A DNA stretch of 64,000 bases from Erwinia sp039023475. Lineage in GTDB: Bacteria > Pseudomonadota > Gammaproteobacteria > Enterobacterales > Enterobacteriaceae. The notes under the pieces were generated by a model, which searched no databases, was not told the DNA's origin, and saw nothing but the letters and a program-made list of their open reading frames with translations. The DNA lies in the NCBI RefSeq assembly GCF_039023475.1, contig NZ_JBCHVB010000002.1, positions 496,001 through 560,000 on the forward strand, given 5' to 3'. The stretch's first letter is position 1. Each line of letters starts with the position of its first letter. Below, piece by piece: positions 44,373 through 54,018 of this stretch. A program made the position numbers and the translations under genes.

Positions 44373-44458
44373 CTGGCGAAAAAGGCCTTCATCGTCGATT
44401 TTTTCCGCTTTTTCCTGCAAAAATCCCCTTCGTTAACGAAATGGGGTAGGCGCGCAGC

Positions 44459-44488
44459 CTCGACTCGCTTAAACGTTGCCGCTATAAT
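44459..44488 (+). promoter_or_regulatory. Promoter of tig
   Basis: A perfect TATAAT (44483-44488) follows a CTCGAC (44459-44464) by 18 bp. The leader of about 150 nt contains small hairpins such as GCTTC-tac-GAAGC near 44588. The bolA-tig gap of 320 bp holds nothing else I can identify. Confidence 0.6.
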
Positions 44489-44646
44489 GCTGCGTCTATT
44501 TTTCCGGAATGTCTTCGGGACGCTTCTGGCAACAGGGAACGCGGTTCTGACATCAGAGGCCGTCCCGGTTCTTAGACTCCGCGCCGCTTCTACGAAGCGA
44601 AGCGGGTCTGAAGTTGACCGAGCACGTGATTTTTTGAGGGTATAAG

Positions 44647-45951
44647 ATGCAAGTTTCAGTAGAAACAACTCAGGGCCTGGGCCGTCGCGTAACGATTACC
44701 GTAGATAAAGATGTGATCGAGAACGCGGTGAAAAGTGAGCTGGTCAGCGTAGCTAAAAAAGTACGTATCGACGGTTTCCGCAAAGGGAAAGTGCCAATGA
44801 CTGTCGTAGCGCAGCGTTACGGTGCTTCCGTTCGCCAGGATGTTCTGGGCGATCTGATGCAGCGCAACTTTGTTGACGCTATCATTAAAGAAAAAATCAA
44901 TCCGGCTGGCGCGCCAAACTATGTGCCGGGCCAGTACGCGCAAGGCGAAGACTTTACCTTTACCGTAGAGTTCGAAGTCTATCCGGAAGTTGAGCTGAAA
45001 GGCCTGGAATCGATTGAGATCGAAAAACCGGTTGTTTCCGTGACCGACGCTGACGTTGACGCCATGCTGGATACCCTGCGCAAGCAGCAGGCCACCTGGA
45101 AAGAAACCGATCGCGCAGCTGAAGCTAACGATCGCGCAACCATCGACTTCTCCGGTTCCGTAGATGGCGAAGAGTTTGAAGGCGGCAAAGCCTCTGACTT
45201 CATTCTGGCGATGGGTCAGGGTCGTATGATCCCCGGTTTTGAAGAGGGTGTGGTTGGCCACAAAGCGGGCGAAACTTTCACCATCGACGTTAACTTCCCG
45301 GAAGATTACCATGCTGAAAACCTGAAAGGGAAAGCGGCAAAGTTTGAAATCGTTCTGAAGAAAGTGGAAGAGAGCGAGCTGCCGGAATTCACCGAAGAGT
45401 TCATCAAACGTTTTGGCGTTGAAGATGGCTCCGTTGAAGGTCTGCGTGCCGAAGTGCGTAAAAACATGGAACGCGAGCTGAAAGGCGCTATTCGTAACCG
45501 TGTGAAAACGCAGGCTATCGACGGTCTGGTTAACGCCAATGAGATCGACGTGCCGGCTGCCCTGATCGACGGTGAAATCGACGTGCTGAAGCGTCAGGCT
45601 GCGCAGCGTTTTGGTGGCAACGAGCAGCAGGCGCTGGAACTGCCTCGCGAACTGTTCGAAGAGCAGGCTAAGCGCCGCGTTGTGGTTGGCCTGCTGCTGG
45701 GTGAAGTTATCCGCACCCATGAGCTGAAAGCTGACGAAGACCGCGTTAAGACCCTGATCGAAGAGATGGCGTCCGCTTACGAAGATCCTTCAGAAGTCAT
45801 TGAGTTCTACGGCAAAAACAACGAGCTGATGAACAACATGCGTAACGTCGCGCTGGAAGAACAGGCGGTGGAAGCCGTACTGGAAAAAGCCAAAGTGACC
45901 GAAAAAGAAACGAACTTCCAGGAGCTGATGAACCAGACCCAGACGGCCTGA
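44647..45951 (+). CDS. tig: Trigger factor Tig
   Basis: Trigger factor is the ribosome-bound chaperone and prolyl isomerase. The 434-residue product has the N-terminal ribosome-binding domain with the signature GFRKGKVP (residues 43-50), a central FKBP domain (about 150-245, ATIDFSGSVDGEEFEGG, GFEEGVVGHKAGE), and a helical C-terminal chaperone domain. Codon use is that of a highly expressed gene. It is followed by a terminator and then the clpP promoter. Confidence 0.98.
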   Translation: MQVSVETTQGLGRRVTITVDKDVIENAVKSELVSVAKKVRIDGFRKGKVPMTVVAQRYGASVRQDVLGDLMQRNFVDAIIKEKINPAGAPNYVPGQYAQGEDFTFTVEFEVYPEVELKGLESIEIEKPVVSVTDADVDAMLDTLRKQQATWKETDRAAEANDRATIDFSGSVDGEEFEGGKASDFILAMGQGRMIPGFEEGVVGHKAGETFTIDVNFPEDYHAENLKGKAAKFEIVLKKVEESELPEFTEEFIKRFGVEDGSVEGLRAEVRKNMERELKGAIRNRVKTQAIDGLVNANEIDVPAALIDGEIDVLKRQAAQRFGGNEQQALELPRELFEEQAKRRVVVGLLLGEVIRTHELKADEDRVKTLIEEMASAYEDPSEVIEFYGKNNELMNNMRNVALEEQAVEAVLEKAKVTEKETNFQELMNQTQTA

Positions 45952-45975
45952 TTTATCTGATTTCGTGTGGTTGAT

Positions 45976-46007
45976 AAAAGCCCGCGGTCTTCTGACTGCG
46001 GGCTTTT
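45976..46007 (+). terminator. Terminator after tig
   Basis: AAAGCCCGC with GCGGGCTTTTT, with GTC-ttct-GAC at the tip. Confidence 0.92.
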
Positions 46008-46119
46008 TGCTTTTATCGCCTGGCCGGAGGGACCTTATGAGGCTTATTCGCTTATTAAACGGGCAAATTATCGTTTAAGCTACTTTTCCAGGTTAGCAGT
46101 AGCTCAAAACGTTGTTATG

Positions 46120-46148
46120 CTTGAAAGAGTGGGAAAGCATCCCCAAAT
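46120..46148 (+). promoter_or_regulatory. Sigma-32 heat-shock promoter of clpP
   Basis: CTTGAAA and CCCCAAAT are separated by 14 bp, close to the sigma-32 consensus (CTTGAAA, N11-16, CCCCATNT). It stands about 140 bp before clpP, agreeing with the known heat-shock control of clpPX. The rest of 46008-46286 is leader with no gene. Confidence 0.85.
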
Positions 46149-46286
46149 AGGAAACTCGGTTGTAATGATACTTGTCTGACCCCGGATGGCGTCAGTGGGG
46201 AAGCGCTGGACACATAGTGTGCCGTATCGCCCTCAAGTAGATCTGATAGGGAGTGTTGCCAAATGAAATTTATCCAGGAGACGGTG

Positions 46287-46910
46287 ATGTCATACAGTGG
46301 CGAACGTGAACAAACTGCACCTCACATGGCTTTAGTGCCGATGGTGGTCGAACAAACCTCTCGCGGGGAGCGTTCTTACGACATTTTTTCTCGCCTGCTC
46401 AAAGAGCGTATCATCTTCCTGACCGGTCAGGTTGAGGATCATATGGCGAATCTGATCGTCGCCCAGATGCTGTTTCTGGAAGCTGAGAATCCGGAAAAAG
46501 ATATTCATCTCTATATCAACTCTCCTGGTGGCGTGATTACCGCAGGGATGTCTATTTACGATACGATGAAATTTATCAAACCGGATGTCAGCACCATTTG
46601 TATGGGACAGGCGTGTTCAATGGGCGCATTCCTGCTGACGGCTGGCGCTAAAGGCAAGCGTTACTGCCTGCCAAATTCCCGGGTCATGATCCACCAGCCG
46701 CTGGGCGGCTATCAGGGCCAGGCTACGGATATTGAAATTCACGCCCGTGAAATTCTGAAGGTGAAGCAGCGTATGAACGAGCTTATGGCCGAACATACGG
46801 GTAAAACTCTTGAAGAAATAGAGAGAGACACCGAGCGTGACCGTTTCTTGTCGGCGAGCGAAGCTGTAGAGTATGGGCTGGTCGATTCCATTCTGACGCA
46901 TCGCACTTAA
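46287..46910 (+). CDS. clpP: ATP-dependent Clp protease proteolytic subunit ClpP
   Basis: ClpP is the barrel-shaped serine protease that works with ClpX or ClpA. The 207-residue precursor has the catalytic triad S111 (GQACSMGAF), H136 (MIHQPLGG) and D185. The residue before the nucleophile is Cys, where E. coli has Ala. A propeptide of about 14 residues precedes the mature start at ALVPMV. The ATG at 46287 follows AGGAG by 6 bases; an upstream in-frame ATG at 46263 adds eight non-conserved residues. Confidence 0.98.
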   Translation: MSYSGEREQTAPHMALVPMVVEQTSRGERSYDIFSRLLKERIIFLTGQVEDHMANLIVAQMLFLEAENPEKDIHLYINSPGGVITAGMSIYDTMKFIKPDVSTICMGQACSMGAFLLTAGAKGKRYCLPNSRVMIHQPLGGYQGQATDIEIHAREILKVKQRMNELMAEHTGKTLEEIERDTERDRFLSASEAVEYGLVDSILTHRT

Positions 46911-46963
46911 GCTCTGCGCCCATCGTCGACTATAGTTACTGATGGGCATGAGCGACGAAAGAG

Positions 46964-46982
46964 GATGCCGCAGGGCGGCATC
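46964..46982 (+). other. Hairpin in the clpP-clpX gap
   Basis: GATGCCGC-agg-GCGGCATC is a perfect 8-bp stem with no T-run, about 50 bp before clpX. It could partly uncouple clpX from clpP by attenuation or RNA processing. Confidence 0.65.
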
Positions 46983-47028
46983 ATCGCCGCAGCGAAGTGC
47001 GGACGAAGATAACAGAAGAGGTTAACTG

Positions 47029-48303
47029 ATGACAGATAAGCGCAAAGACGGTTCAGGAAAGCTGCTGTACTGCTCTTTCTGCGGCAAAAGCCAGCATGAA
47101 GTGCGCAAGCTAATTGCTGGCCCGTCAGTGTATATCTGCGATGAGTGTGTCGATTTATGCAATGACATCATTCGCGAAGAGATTAAAGAAGTTGCACCGC
47201 ATCGCGAGCGTAGCGCACTACCGACGCCGCACGAAATTCGCCATCACCTCGACGATTACGTTATCGGTCAGGAACGGGCGAAGAAAGTGCTGGCCGTAGC
47301 GGTATACAACCACTACAAGCGCCTGCGCAACGGCGATACCAGCAACGGCATTGAGCTGGGCAAAAGTAACATTCTGCTGATTGGGCCAACCGGTAGCGGT
47401 AAAACACTGCTGGCCGAAACGCTGGCTCGCCTGCTTGATGTGCCGTTCACCATGGCGGACGCCACCACGCTGACTGAAGCCGGTTACGTGGGTGAAGACG
47501 TTGAGAACATCATTCAGAAACTGTTGCAGAAGTGCGATTACGACGTGCAGAAAGCGCAGCGCGGGATTGTCTATATCGATGAAATTGACAAGATTTCTCG
47601 CAAGTCAGACAACCCTTCTATTACCCGCGATGTGTCGGGTGAAGGCGTGCAGCAGGCACTGTTGAAGCTGATTGAAGGTACAGTTGCTGCCGTACCGCCG
47701 CAGGGTGGTCGTAAGCATCCTCAGCAGGAGTTCCTGCAGGTTGATACGTCAAAAATCCTGTTTATCTGCGGCGGCGCGTTTGCCGGCCTGGATAAGGTTA
47801 TTTCCCAGCGTGTGGAAACGGGCTCCGGTATCGGTTTTGGCGCAACGGTGAAAGGCAAATCGCAGAAAGCTACCGAAGGCGAGCTGCTGGCGCAGGTCGA
47901 GCCGGAAGATTTGATCAAGTTCGGTCTCATCCCTGAGTTTATCGGTCGTCTGCCCGTAGTGGCAACGCTGAACGAGCTGAGTGAAGAAGCGCTAATCCAG
48001 ATCCTGCGTGAGCCGAAAAACGCCCTGACCAAGCAGTATCAGGCGTTGTTCAATCTTGAAGGGGTTGAGCTGGAGTTCCGTGAAGAAGCGCTGACGGCGA
48101 TAGCGAAAAAAGCGATGTCGCGTAAAACCGGCGCGCGTGGTCTTCGCTCTATCGTTGAAGGTGCATTGCTCAATACCATGTATGATCTTCCTTCAATGGA
48201 TGACGTAGAGAAAGTGGTCATTGACGACTCGGTGATCGAAGGTCAGACCGATCCGATGCTGATTTATGGAAAACAGGAAGCGCAACAGGCTTCTGGTGAA
48301 TAA
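47029..48303 (+). CDS. clpX: ATP-dependent Clp protease ATP-binding subunit ClpX
   Basis: ClpX is the AAA+ unfoldase that feeds ClpP. The 424-residue product has an N-terminal zinc domain with four Cys (CSFC and CDEC, residues 15-40), Walker A GPTGSGKT near 120, Walker B IVYIDEID, the pore loop GYVGED and the ClpP-binding IGF region (LIKFGLIPEFIGRLP). It is a full-length match to E. coli. Confidence 0.98.
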   Translation: MTDKRKDGSGKLLYCSFCGKSQHEVRKLIAGPSVYICDECVDLCNDIIREEIKEVAPHRERSALPTPHEIRHHLDDYVIGQERAKKVLAVAVYNHYKRLRNGDTSNGIELGKSNILLIGPTGSGKTLLAETLARLLDVPFTMADATTLTEAGYVGEDVENIIQKLLQKCDYDVQKAQRGIVYIDEIDKISRKSDNPSITRDVSGEGVQQALLKLIEGTVAAVPPQGGRKHPQQEFLQVDTSKILFICGGAFAGLDKVISQRVETGSGIGFGATVKGKSQKATEGELLAQVEPEDLIKFGLIPEFIGRLPVVATLNELSEEALIQILREPKNALTKQYQALFNLEGVELEFREEALTAIAKKAMSRKTGARGLRSIVEGALLNTMYDLPSMDDVEKVVIDDSVIEGQTDPMLIYGKQEAQQASGE

Positions 48304-48333
48304 ATAACCACATCTTTCCAGTCAGTTATCTAA

Positions 48334-48364
48334 AAAGGGGGAAATTATTCCCCCTTTCGTTTTT
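48334..48364 (+). terminator. Terminator after clpX
   Basis: AAAGGGGG-aaattatt-CCCCCTTT followed by a T-rich tail. It separates clpX from the lon promoter. Confidence 0.88.
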
Positions 48365-48377
48365 CTCTCGCTCATAG

Positions 48378-48406
48378 CGTTGAATGTCACGTATTCATCC
48401 CCATAT
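48378..48406 (+). promoter_or_regulatory. Sigma-32 heat-shock promoter of lon
   Basis: CGTTGAA and CCCCATAT are separated by 14 bp. The arrangement is the same as the known heat-shock promoter of E. coli lon. It is about 90 bp before the lon ATG. Confidence 0.83.
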
Positions 48407-48493
48407 ACTCAACTACCTGTGGGGAAAACTGCACTTTAGTTGTCTGTTGCGGTTCCCATCACCCTGGCGGAAATTAAACTAAGAGAGAGCTCT

Positions 48494-50848
48494 ATGAATC
48501 CTGAGCGTTCTGAACGCATTGAAATCCCTGTGTTGCCGTTGCGTGACGTAGTGGTTTATCCGCACATGGTAATTCCGTTGTTTGTCGGACGTGAGAAATC
48601 GATCCGCTGCCTTGAAGCCGCCATGGATCATGATAAAAAAATCATGTTGGTCGCTCAGAAAGAAGCTTCAACGGATGAGCCTGGTATAAACGATCTCTTC
48701 TCTGTAGGGACCGTGGCATCGATCCTGCAAATGCTGAAGCTGCCTGACGGTACGGTTAAAGTGCTGGTGGAAGGGCTACAGCGCGCGCATATCACCACGC
48801 TTGCTGATAACGGCGACCATTTCACGGCCCAGGCTGAATATCTGGCTTCACCTGAGATCGACGAGCGCGAGCAGGAAGTGCTGGTGCGTACGGCGATTAA
48901 CCAGTTTGAAGGTTACATCAAGCTGAACAAAAAAATTCCGCCTGAAGTCCTGACTTCACTGAATAACATTGAAGATGCAGCGCGTCTGGCGGATACGGTC
49001 GCCGCGCATATGCCGCTGAAGCTGGCCGACAAGCAGTCCGTGCTTGAAATGTCGGACGTCAACGAGCGTCTTGAATATCTGATGGCGATGATGGAATCGG
49101 AAATCGACCTGCTTCAGGTTGAGAAACGCATCCGCAATCGCGTCAAAAAGCAGATGGAAAAAAGCCAGCGCGAGTATTATCTGAATGAACAAATGAAAGC
49201 CATTCAGAAAGAACTTGGCGAAATGGATGACGCGCCGGACGAAAATGAAGCGCTGAAGCGTAAAATTGACGCCGCCAAAATGCCGAAAGAGGCACGCGAA
49301 AAAACCGAAGCCGAGCTGCAAAAGCTGAAAATGATGTCGCCTATGTCTGCGGAAGCGACCGTTGTCCGTGGCTACATTGACTGGATGGTTCAGGTACCCT
49401 GGAATGCGCGCAGCAAAGTCAAAAAAGACCTGGTGAAAGCGCAGGAAACGCTGGATACCGATCACTTCGGGCTGGAACGCGTTAAAGACCGCATTCTGGA
49501 ATATTTAGCGGTCCAGAGTCGCGTCAGCAAAATCAAAGGGCCGATCCTCTGCCTGGTGGGGCCGCCGGGCGTGGGTAAAACCTCGCTGGGACAGTCCATC
49601 GCCAAAGCGACGGGCCGCAAGTATGTCCGTATGGCGCTTGGCGGCGTGCGTGACGAAGCTGAGATTCGCGGTCACCGCCGGACCTATATCGGTTCCATGC
49701 CGGGCAAACTGATTCAGAAAATGGCGAAAGTTGGCGTTAAAAACCCGCTTTTCCTGCTGGATGAGATCGACAAGATGTCTTCGGATATGCGTGGCGATCC
49801 CGCTTCTGCCCTGCTTGAAGTTCTCGATCCTGAGCAGAACATCGCCTTTAACGATCACTATCTGGAAGTTGACTACGATCTCTCCGACGTGATGTTCGTA
49901 GCCACCTCCAACTCCATGAACATCCCAGCTCCGCTGCTGGATCGTATGGAAGTGATCCGCCTGTCCGGTTACACCGAGGATGAGAAACTCAATATCGCCA
50001 AACAGCACCTGCTGTCGAAGCAGATTGAGCGTAACGCCCTGAAACCGAGCGAGCTGACGGTTGATGACAGCGCGATTGTTGGCATCATCCGCTATTACAC
50101 TCGCGAAGCGGGCGTGCGTAGCCTTGAGCGCGAACTCTCCAAGCTGTGCCGTAAAGCGGTTAAAACGCTGCTGATGGATAAGTCGATCAAACACATTGAG
50201 ATCAATGCGGATAACCTGAAAGACTTCCTCGGCGTACAGCGTTATGACTATGGCCGTGCGGACAGTGAAAACCGCGTGGGCCAGGTGACGGGTCTGGCGT
50301 GGACCGAGGTGGGTGGCGACTTACTGACCATCGAAACCGCCTGTGTGCCGGGCAAAGGTAAGCTGACCTATACCGGTTCGCTTGGCGAGGTTATGCAGGA
50401 ATCCATCCAGGCTGCGCTGACCGTGGTCCGCGCCCGTGCGGAGAAGCTGGGGATTAACGGCGACTTCTACGAGAAGCGTGATATTCACGTCCACGTGCCG
50501 GAAGGCGCGACGCCGAAGGATGGCCCGAGCGCAGGTATTGCGATGTGTACCGCACTCGTTTCCTGCCTGACCGGGAATCCGGTACGCGCCGATGTGGCGA
50601 TGACGGGTGAAATCACGCTGCGCGGTCAGGTTCTGCCTATCGGCGGTCTGAAGGAAAAACTGCTGGCGGCGCACCGTGGCGGCATTAAAACCGTGCTGAT
50701 CCCTGATGAAAACAAACGCGATCTGGAAGAGATTCCGGATAACGTTATTGCCGATCTGGATATTCATCCGGTGAAGCGTATTGAGGAAGTCCTGACGTTT
50801 GCCCTGCAAAATGCGCCTTACGGCATGCAGGTTGCGACCGCTAAATAG
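48494..50848 (+). CDS. lon: ATP-dependent protease Lon
   Basis: Lon degrades misfolded and regulatory proteins in the cytosol. The 784-residue product equals E. coli in length. It has the N-terminal substrate domain (IPVLPLRDVVVYPHMVIPLF), a coiled-coil region, AAA+ with Walker A GPPGVGKT near 356 and Walker B FLLDEIDKM, and the protease domain with the dyad S679 (KDGPSAG) and K722 (GGLKEKLLAA). The start at 48494 is the family N-terminus; the frame is open 18 codons upstream. Confidence 0.98.
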   Translation: MNPERSERIEIPVLPLRDVVVYPHMVIPLFVGREKSIRCLEAAMDHDKKIMLVAQKEASTDEPGINDLFSVGTVASILQMLKLPDGTVKVLVEGLQRAHITTLADNGDHFTAQAEYLASPEIDEREQEVLVRTAINQFEGYIKLNKKIPPEVLTSLNNIEDAARLADTVAAHMPLKLADKQSVLEMSDVNERLEYLMAMMESEIDLLQVEKRIRNRVKKQMEKSQREYYLNEQMKAIQKELGEMDDAPDENEALKRKIDAAKMPKEAREKTEAELQKLKMMSPMSAEATVVRGYIDWMVQVPWNARSKVKKDLVKAQETLDTDHFGLERVKDRILEYLAVQSRVSKIKGPILCLVGPPGVGKTSLGQSIAKATGRKYVRMALGGVRDEAEIRGHRRTYIGSMPGKLIQKMAKVGVKNPLFLLDEIDKMSSDMRGDPASALLEVLDPEQNIAFNDHYLEVDYDLSDVMFVATSNSMNIPAPLLDRMEVIRLSGYTEDEKLNIAKQHLLSKQIERNALKPSELTVDDSAIVGIIRYYTREAGVRSLERELSKLCRKAVKTLLMDKSIKHIEINADNLKDFLGVQRYDYGRADSENRVGQVTGLAWTEVGGDLLTIETACVPGKGKLTYTGSLGEVMQESIQAALTVVRARAEKLGINGDFYEKRDIHVHVPEGATPKDGPSAGIAMCTALVSCLTGNPVRADVAMTGEITLRGQVLPIGGLKEKLLAAHRGGIKTVLIPDENKRDLEEIPDNVIADLDIHPVKRIEEVLTFALQNAPYGMQVATAK

Positions 50849-50876
50849 TGACATAAGACAAATACGCTGCAAAACC

Positions 50877-50915
50877 AGAGCTGGCAGGTCAAATGGGACT
50901 TGCCAGCTTTTTTTT
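50877..50915 (+). terminator. Terminator after lon
   Basis: AGCTGGCAGGTC pairs with GACTTGCCAGCT around a short loop and is followed by a T-run. Confidence 0.9.
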
Positions 50916-51057
50916 GTACCGCTACTTTAGAGGGCTGTTTAGCCAGTGACGGCGTTGCCATAAGACTCCCTGTTACTGCCTGACAGGCTTCATGTAGGTG
51001 TTCGTAGCCGGTAGGATATCCGGTGCGATAATCAAAAATAAAAGAGGGGATGATTGG

Positions 51058-51330
51058 GTGAATAAGTCACAGTTGATCGACAAAATTGCTGCGGATGCGG
51101 ATATTTCAAAAGCAGCGGCAGGGCGCGTCGTGGATGCATTTGTGGGTGCCGTATCAGATACGCTGAAAGCGGGTGATGAAGTGGCGCTGGTTGGCTTCGG
51201 GACTTTCTCCGTGCGCGAACGTGCAGAACGCACCGGACGTAACCCACAAACCGGAAAAGAGATCACCATCGCGGCGGGTAAAGTCCCAGGTTTTCGTGCC
51301 GGTAAGGCACTTAAAGACGCGGTGAACTGA
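51058..51330 (+). CDS. hupB: DNA-binding protein HU-beta
   Basis: HU is the small nucleoid protein that bends and wraps DNA; HU-beta pairs with HU-alpha (hupA). The 90-residue product starts with GTG (MNKSQLIDKIAADADISKAA) after GAGGGG and ends in the beta-arm with RNPQTGKEITIAA and FRAGKALKDAVN. Length equals E. coli HupB. It lies between lon and ppiD, as in E. coli. Confidence 0.98.
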   Translation: MNKSQLIDKIAADADISKAAAGRVVDAFVGAVSDTLKAGDEVALVGFGTFSVRERAERTGRNPQTGKEITIAAGKVPGFRAGKALKDAVN

Positions 51331-51402
51331 CAGCCGCTGCCTTTACCGGAGCAATTTCTTCGGTAGGGTGAGGATTGTCATAGCATTCTCATGTAACATA
51401 CG

Positions 51403-51435
51403 GGCACACTGGAATCACTGGTGTGCCTTTTTTTA
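51403..51435 (+). terminator. Terminator after hupB
   Basis: GGCACAC and GTGTGCC enclose an 11-nt loop and are followed by TTTTTTT. Confidence 0.88.
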
Positions 51436-51570
51436 TGTTTCAATGACAAACGCGAACGGCGGTTGTTAAGGGCGTGGAGCAGCAGGCGGTTTACGCAGCG
51501 GCACGTCCCCTGGAATGCGGGACGAGCGCCAGGGGTTTACATTCACACTACAGCGGAGTGTTGTCACACC

Positions 51571-53442
51571 ATGATGGACAATTTACGCGCGGCGTCGAAC
51601 AATGTCGTGCTCAAAATTATACTGGCTCTGATCATCCTGTCTTTCGTGCTGACCGGCGTAGGCGGCTACCTGATCGGCGGCAATGATGATTACGCAGCGA
51701 AAGTTAACGGCCAGGAAATCAGTCGTGCGCAGCTCGAAAACGCATTTTCCAGAGAGCGTTCACGCCAGCAGCAGCAGCTCGGTGAGCAGTTCTCCCAGCT
51801 GGCCGGCAATCCTGCCTGGATGCAGCAGATGCGCCAGCAGGCGCTCTCCCAGCTTATTGATGAGACGCTTCTGACCGAGTATGCCAGGGAGCTTGGGCTG
51901 GCGATCAGCGATGAGCAGATCAAACAGGCTATTTTCTCGCAGCAGGCATTTCAGACTAATGGCCGCTTCGATAACACCAAATATCTCGGCATTCTCAACA
52001 GTAACGGCTTAACGGCAGATGGCTACGCCGAAGCTTTACGTAAGCAGATGACGACTCAGCAGCTGGTCAGCGCCATTATCGGCACGGATTTTATGCTTTC
52101 CGGTGAAACTGACGCGCTTTCGGCGCTGATTTCTCAGCAGCGTCTGGTACGCGAAGCGACCATTAACGTTGCTGCGCTGGCGGCTGAACAGTCCGTCAGT
52201 GAAGAAGAGATTAAGAACTACTACGAGCAAAACAAGAACAGCTTCATGTCACCTGAGCAGTTCCGCGTCAAATACATCAAGCTCGATGCAACCGCGATGC
52301 AGGAAAGCGTTAGCGAAAGCGATATTCAGGCGTGGTACAGCCAGCATAAGCAGGATTACACGCAGCCGCAGCGTACGCGCTTCAGCATCATCCAGACCAA
52401 AACCGAAGCTGAAGCACAGTCGGTCCTTGATGAGCTGAAGAAAGGGGAAGCGTTCGCCGCGCTGGCAAAAACGCACTCCATCGATCCTATCTCCGCCCGT
52501 AAAGGTGGCGATATGGGCTGGCTGGAGCCGGATACCACACCGGATGAGCTGAAAGGCGCTAACTTGCAGGAGAAAGGGCAGCTTTCGGGCATCATTCCTT
52601 CCTCCGTCGGCTTTATTATCGCCCGCGTTGACGACGTTGAGCCGCAGCAGGTGAAACCGCTGGCGACCGTGCATGACGAGATTGCGGCGAAGGTGAAGCA
52701 GGAAAAAGCGCTTGATGCATGGTATCAGCTCCAGCAGAAAGTCAGCGATGCCGCCAGCAATGACAATGAGTCACTGGCGGGCGCGGAAGATGTGGCCGGC
52801 GTGAAGGCGGTTGAGACCGGCTGGTTCAGCGCGGATTCGCTTCCCGCAGAGCTTAACTTCAAGCCAGTTGAACAGGCTATCTTTAGCGGTGGTCTGGTAG
52901 GGGAAAACGGTGCGCCGGGCAGCAACTCTGACATCATTACCGTGGAAGGCGATCGCGCTTTCGTTCTACGCGTCAGCGAGCACAAGCCAGAAGCGGTGAA
53001 ACCGCTGACAGAGGTAACCGCCGACATTACTGACCGGCTGAAAGCCGACAAAGCGCTGAAAGTAGCGCAGGCCCAGGCCGCGAAGCTGGTTGAAGAGTTG
53101 AAGGCAGGTAAGGGAGCAGAGGCGATGAAAGCCGCTAACCTGAGCTTTGGTGAGCAGAAGACGTTGACCCGTAACGATCCTGGCGCGCTGGCCCAGTCGG
53201 TCTTCACCTTAACGCCGCCGCAGCAGGAAAAACCTGTCTACAGCGTCAGCGAAGACAGTCAGGGCAACGTGGTGCTTCTGGCGCTCGACAAGGTCAGTGC
53301 CGGTACTATGCCTGATGAACAGAAAAAGGCGCTGGTACAGGGCATGACGCAGAATAACGCACAGATTGTCTTTGAAGCGCTGATGAGTAATCTGCGTAAA
53401 GAAGGCAAAGTTAAGTACGGTGCTGCGGCACAGGCCCAGTAA
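51571..53442 (+). CDS. ppiD: Periplasmic folding chaperone PpiD
   Basis: PpiD is a periplasmic chaperone anchored in the inner membrane beside SecYEG. The 623-residue product has one N-terminal helix (about 16-34, LKIILALIILSFVLTGVGGY), a SurA-like N-domain, a parvulin domain (about 265-360, with GEAFAALAKTHSIDP and KGGDMGWLEPD) and a C-domain. The start MMDNLRAA matches E. coli; the open frame extends 50 codons further without conservation. Confidence 0.97.
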   Translation: MMDNLRAASNNVVLKIILALIILSFVLTGVGGYLIGGNDDYAAKVNGQEISRAQLENAFSRERSRQQQQLGEQFSQLAGNPAWMQQMRQQALSQLIDETLLTEYARELGLAISDEQIKQAIFSQQAFQTNGRFDNTKYLGILNSNGLTADGYAEALRKQMTTQQLVSAIIGTDFMLSGETDALSALISQQRLVREATINVAALAAEQSVSEEEIKNYYEQNKNSFMSPEQFRVKYIKLDATAMQESVSESDIQAWYSQHKQDYTQPQRTRFSIIQTKTEAEAQSVLDELKKGEAFAALAKTHSIDPISARKGGDMGWLEPDTTPDELKGANLQEKGQLSGIIPSSVGFIIARVDDVEPQQVKPLATVHDEIAAKVKQEKALDAWYQLQQKVSDAASNDNESLAGAEDVAGVKAVETGWFSADSLPAELNFKPVEQAIFSGGLVGENGAPGSNSDIITVEGDRAFVLRVSEHKPEAVKPLTEVTADITDRLKADKALKVAQAQAAKLVEELKAGKGAEAMKAANLSFGEQKTLTRNDPGALAQSVFTLTPPQQEKPVYSVSEDSQGNVVLLALDKVSAGTMPDEQKKALVQGMTQNNAQIVFEALMSNLRKEGKVKYGAAAQAQ

Positions 53443-53474
53443 GCCCCGCATTTCTACTGCAATCTGATGTAATA

Positions 53475-53500
53475 AAAAAGGCCGCTTCTGCGGCCTTTTC
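53475..53500 (+). terminator. Terminator after ppiD
   Basis: AAAGGCCGC-ttct-GCGGCCTTT followed by T. Confidence 0.92.
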
Positions 53501-53580
53501 CATTTCTCTCTTCCGCCGTTTGCGCCTGATGGCAGCCCTGGATAGTCTGATCGTGCTGTCACAAACATGGAGGAAACAGC

Positions 53581-53910
53581 ATGAAAAACAGGATACTTAG
53601 CGCGGCTGGTTTAGCGCTCGCGGTCGGATTGATGACGGGCATCTCCGTTCACGCGGAACCCACCGCACTGTCGGGCGAAGCGAAGGCAACCGCCCAGACC
53701 GCAGCGGTAACGCAGGAACAGGTCAGTATCAATCAGGCCAGTGCGGAAGAGCTGGCGGCGGCGATGAACGGGGTAGGGCTGAAAAAAGCGGAGGCTATCG
53801 TCAGCTACCGCAAGCAATATGGGCCCTTTACGGAGATTACCCAGCTGAAAGAGGTTCCCGGCCTGGGCAATGCTCTGGTGGAGCGCAATCTGACGAGGCT
53901 TAAACTGTGA
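53581..53910 (+). CDS. ybaV: ComEA-family helix-hairpin-helix protein YbaV
   Basis: The 109-residue exported protein has a signal peptide (about 1-25, SVHA-EPT) and a C-terminal helix-hairpin-helix pair (INQASAEELAAAMNGVGLKKAEAIV and PGLGNALVERNL) typical of ComEA DNA-binding domains. E. coli YbaV has the same layout. ComEA proteins bind DNA in the periplasm during uptake in competent species; a role in this organism is not shown. Confidence 0.92.
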   Translation: MKNRILSAAGLALAVGLMTGISVHAEPTALSGEAKATAQTAAVTQEQVSINQASAEELAAAMNGVGLKKAEAIVSYRKQYGPFTEITQLKEVPGLGNALVERNLTRLKL

Positions 53911-54018
53911 TCCTCTTCGCGAGATCCGTCGCGGGAACCTAGTGCTGGCCCGACCAGATGCTACGCTGTGTGAGGTCATACCAGTGGGTATGGCCTTTTT
54001 TAACGGAGCGGAATCGGA

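Noticed and set aside
44656..45720. 354-codon leftward ORF opposite tig
   Set aside because: Antisense to a highly expressed gene with strong codon bias, which empties the opposite frame of stops. The Phe-rich product has no family.
46287..46910. Cys before the ClpP catalytic Ser as a functional novelty
   Set aside because: The substitution differs from E. coli, but I believe GQACSMGAF is common in other gamma-proteobacterial ClpP, so it is only noted in the gene entry.
51421..51570. N-terminal extension of PpiD by 50 codons
   Set aside because: It would begin in the hupB terminator T-run. The conserved N-terminus MMDNLRAA starts at 51571.
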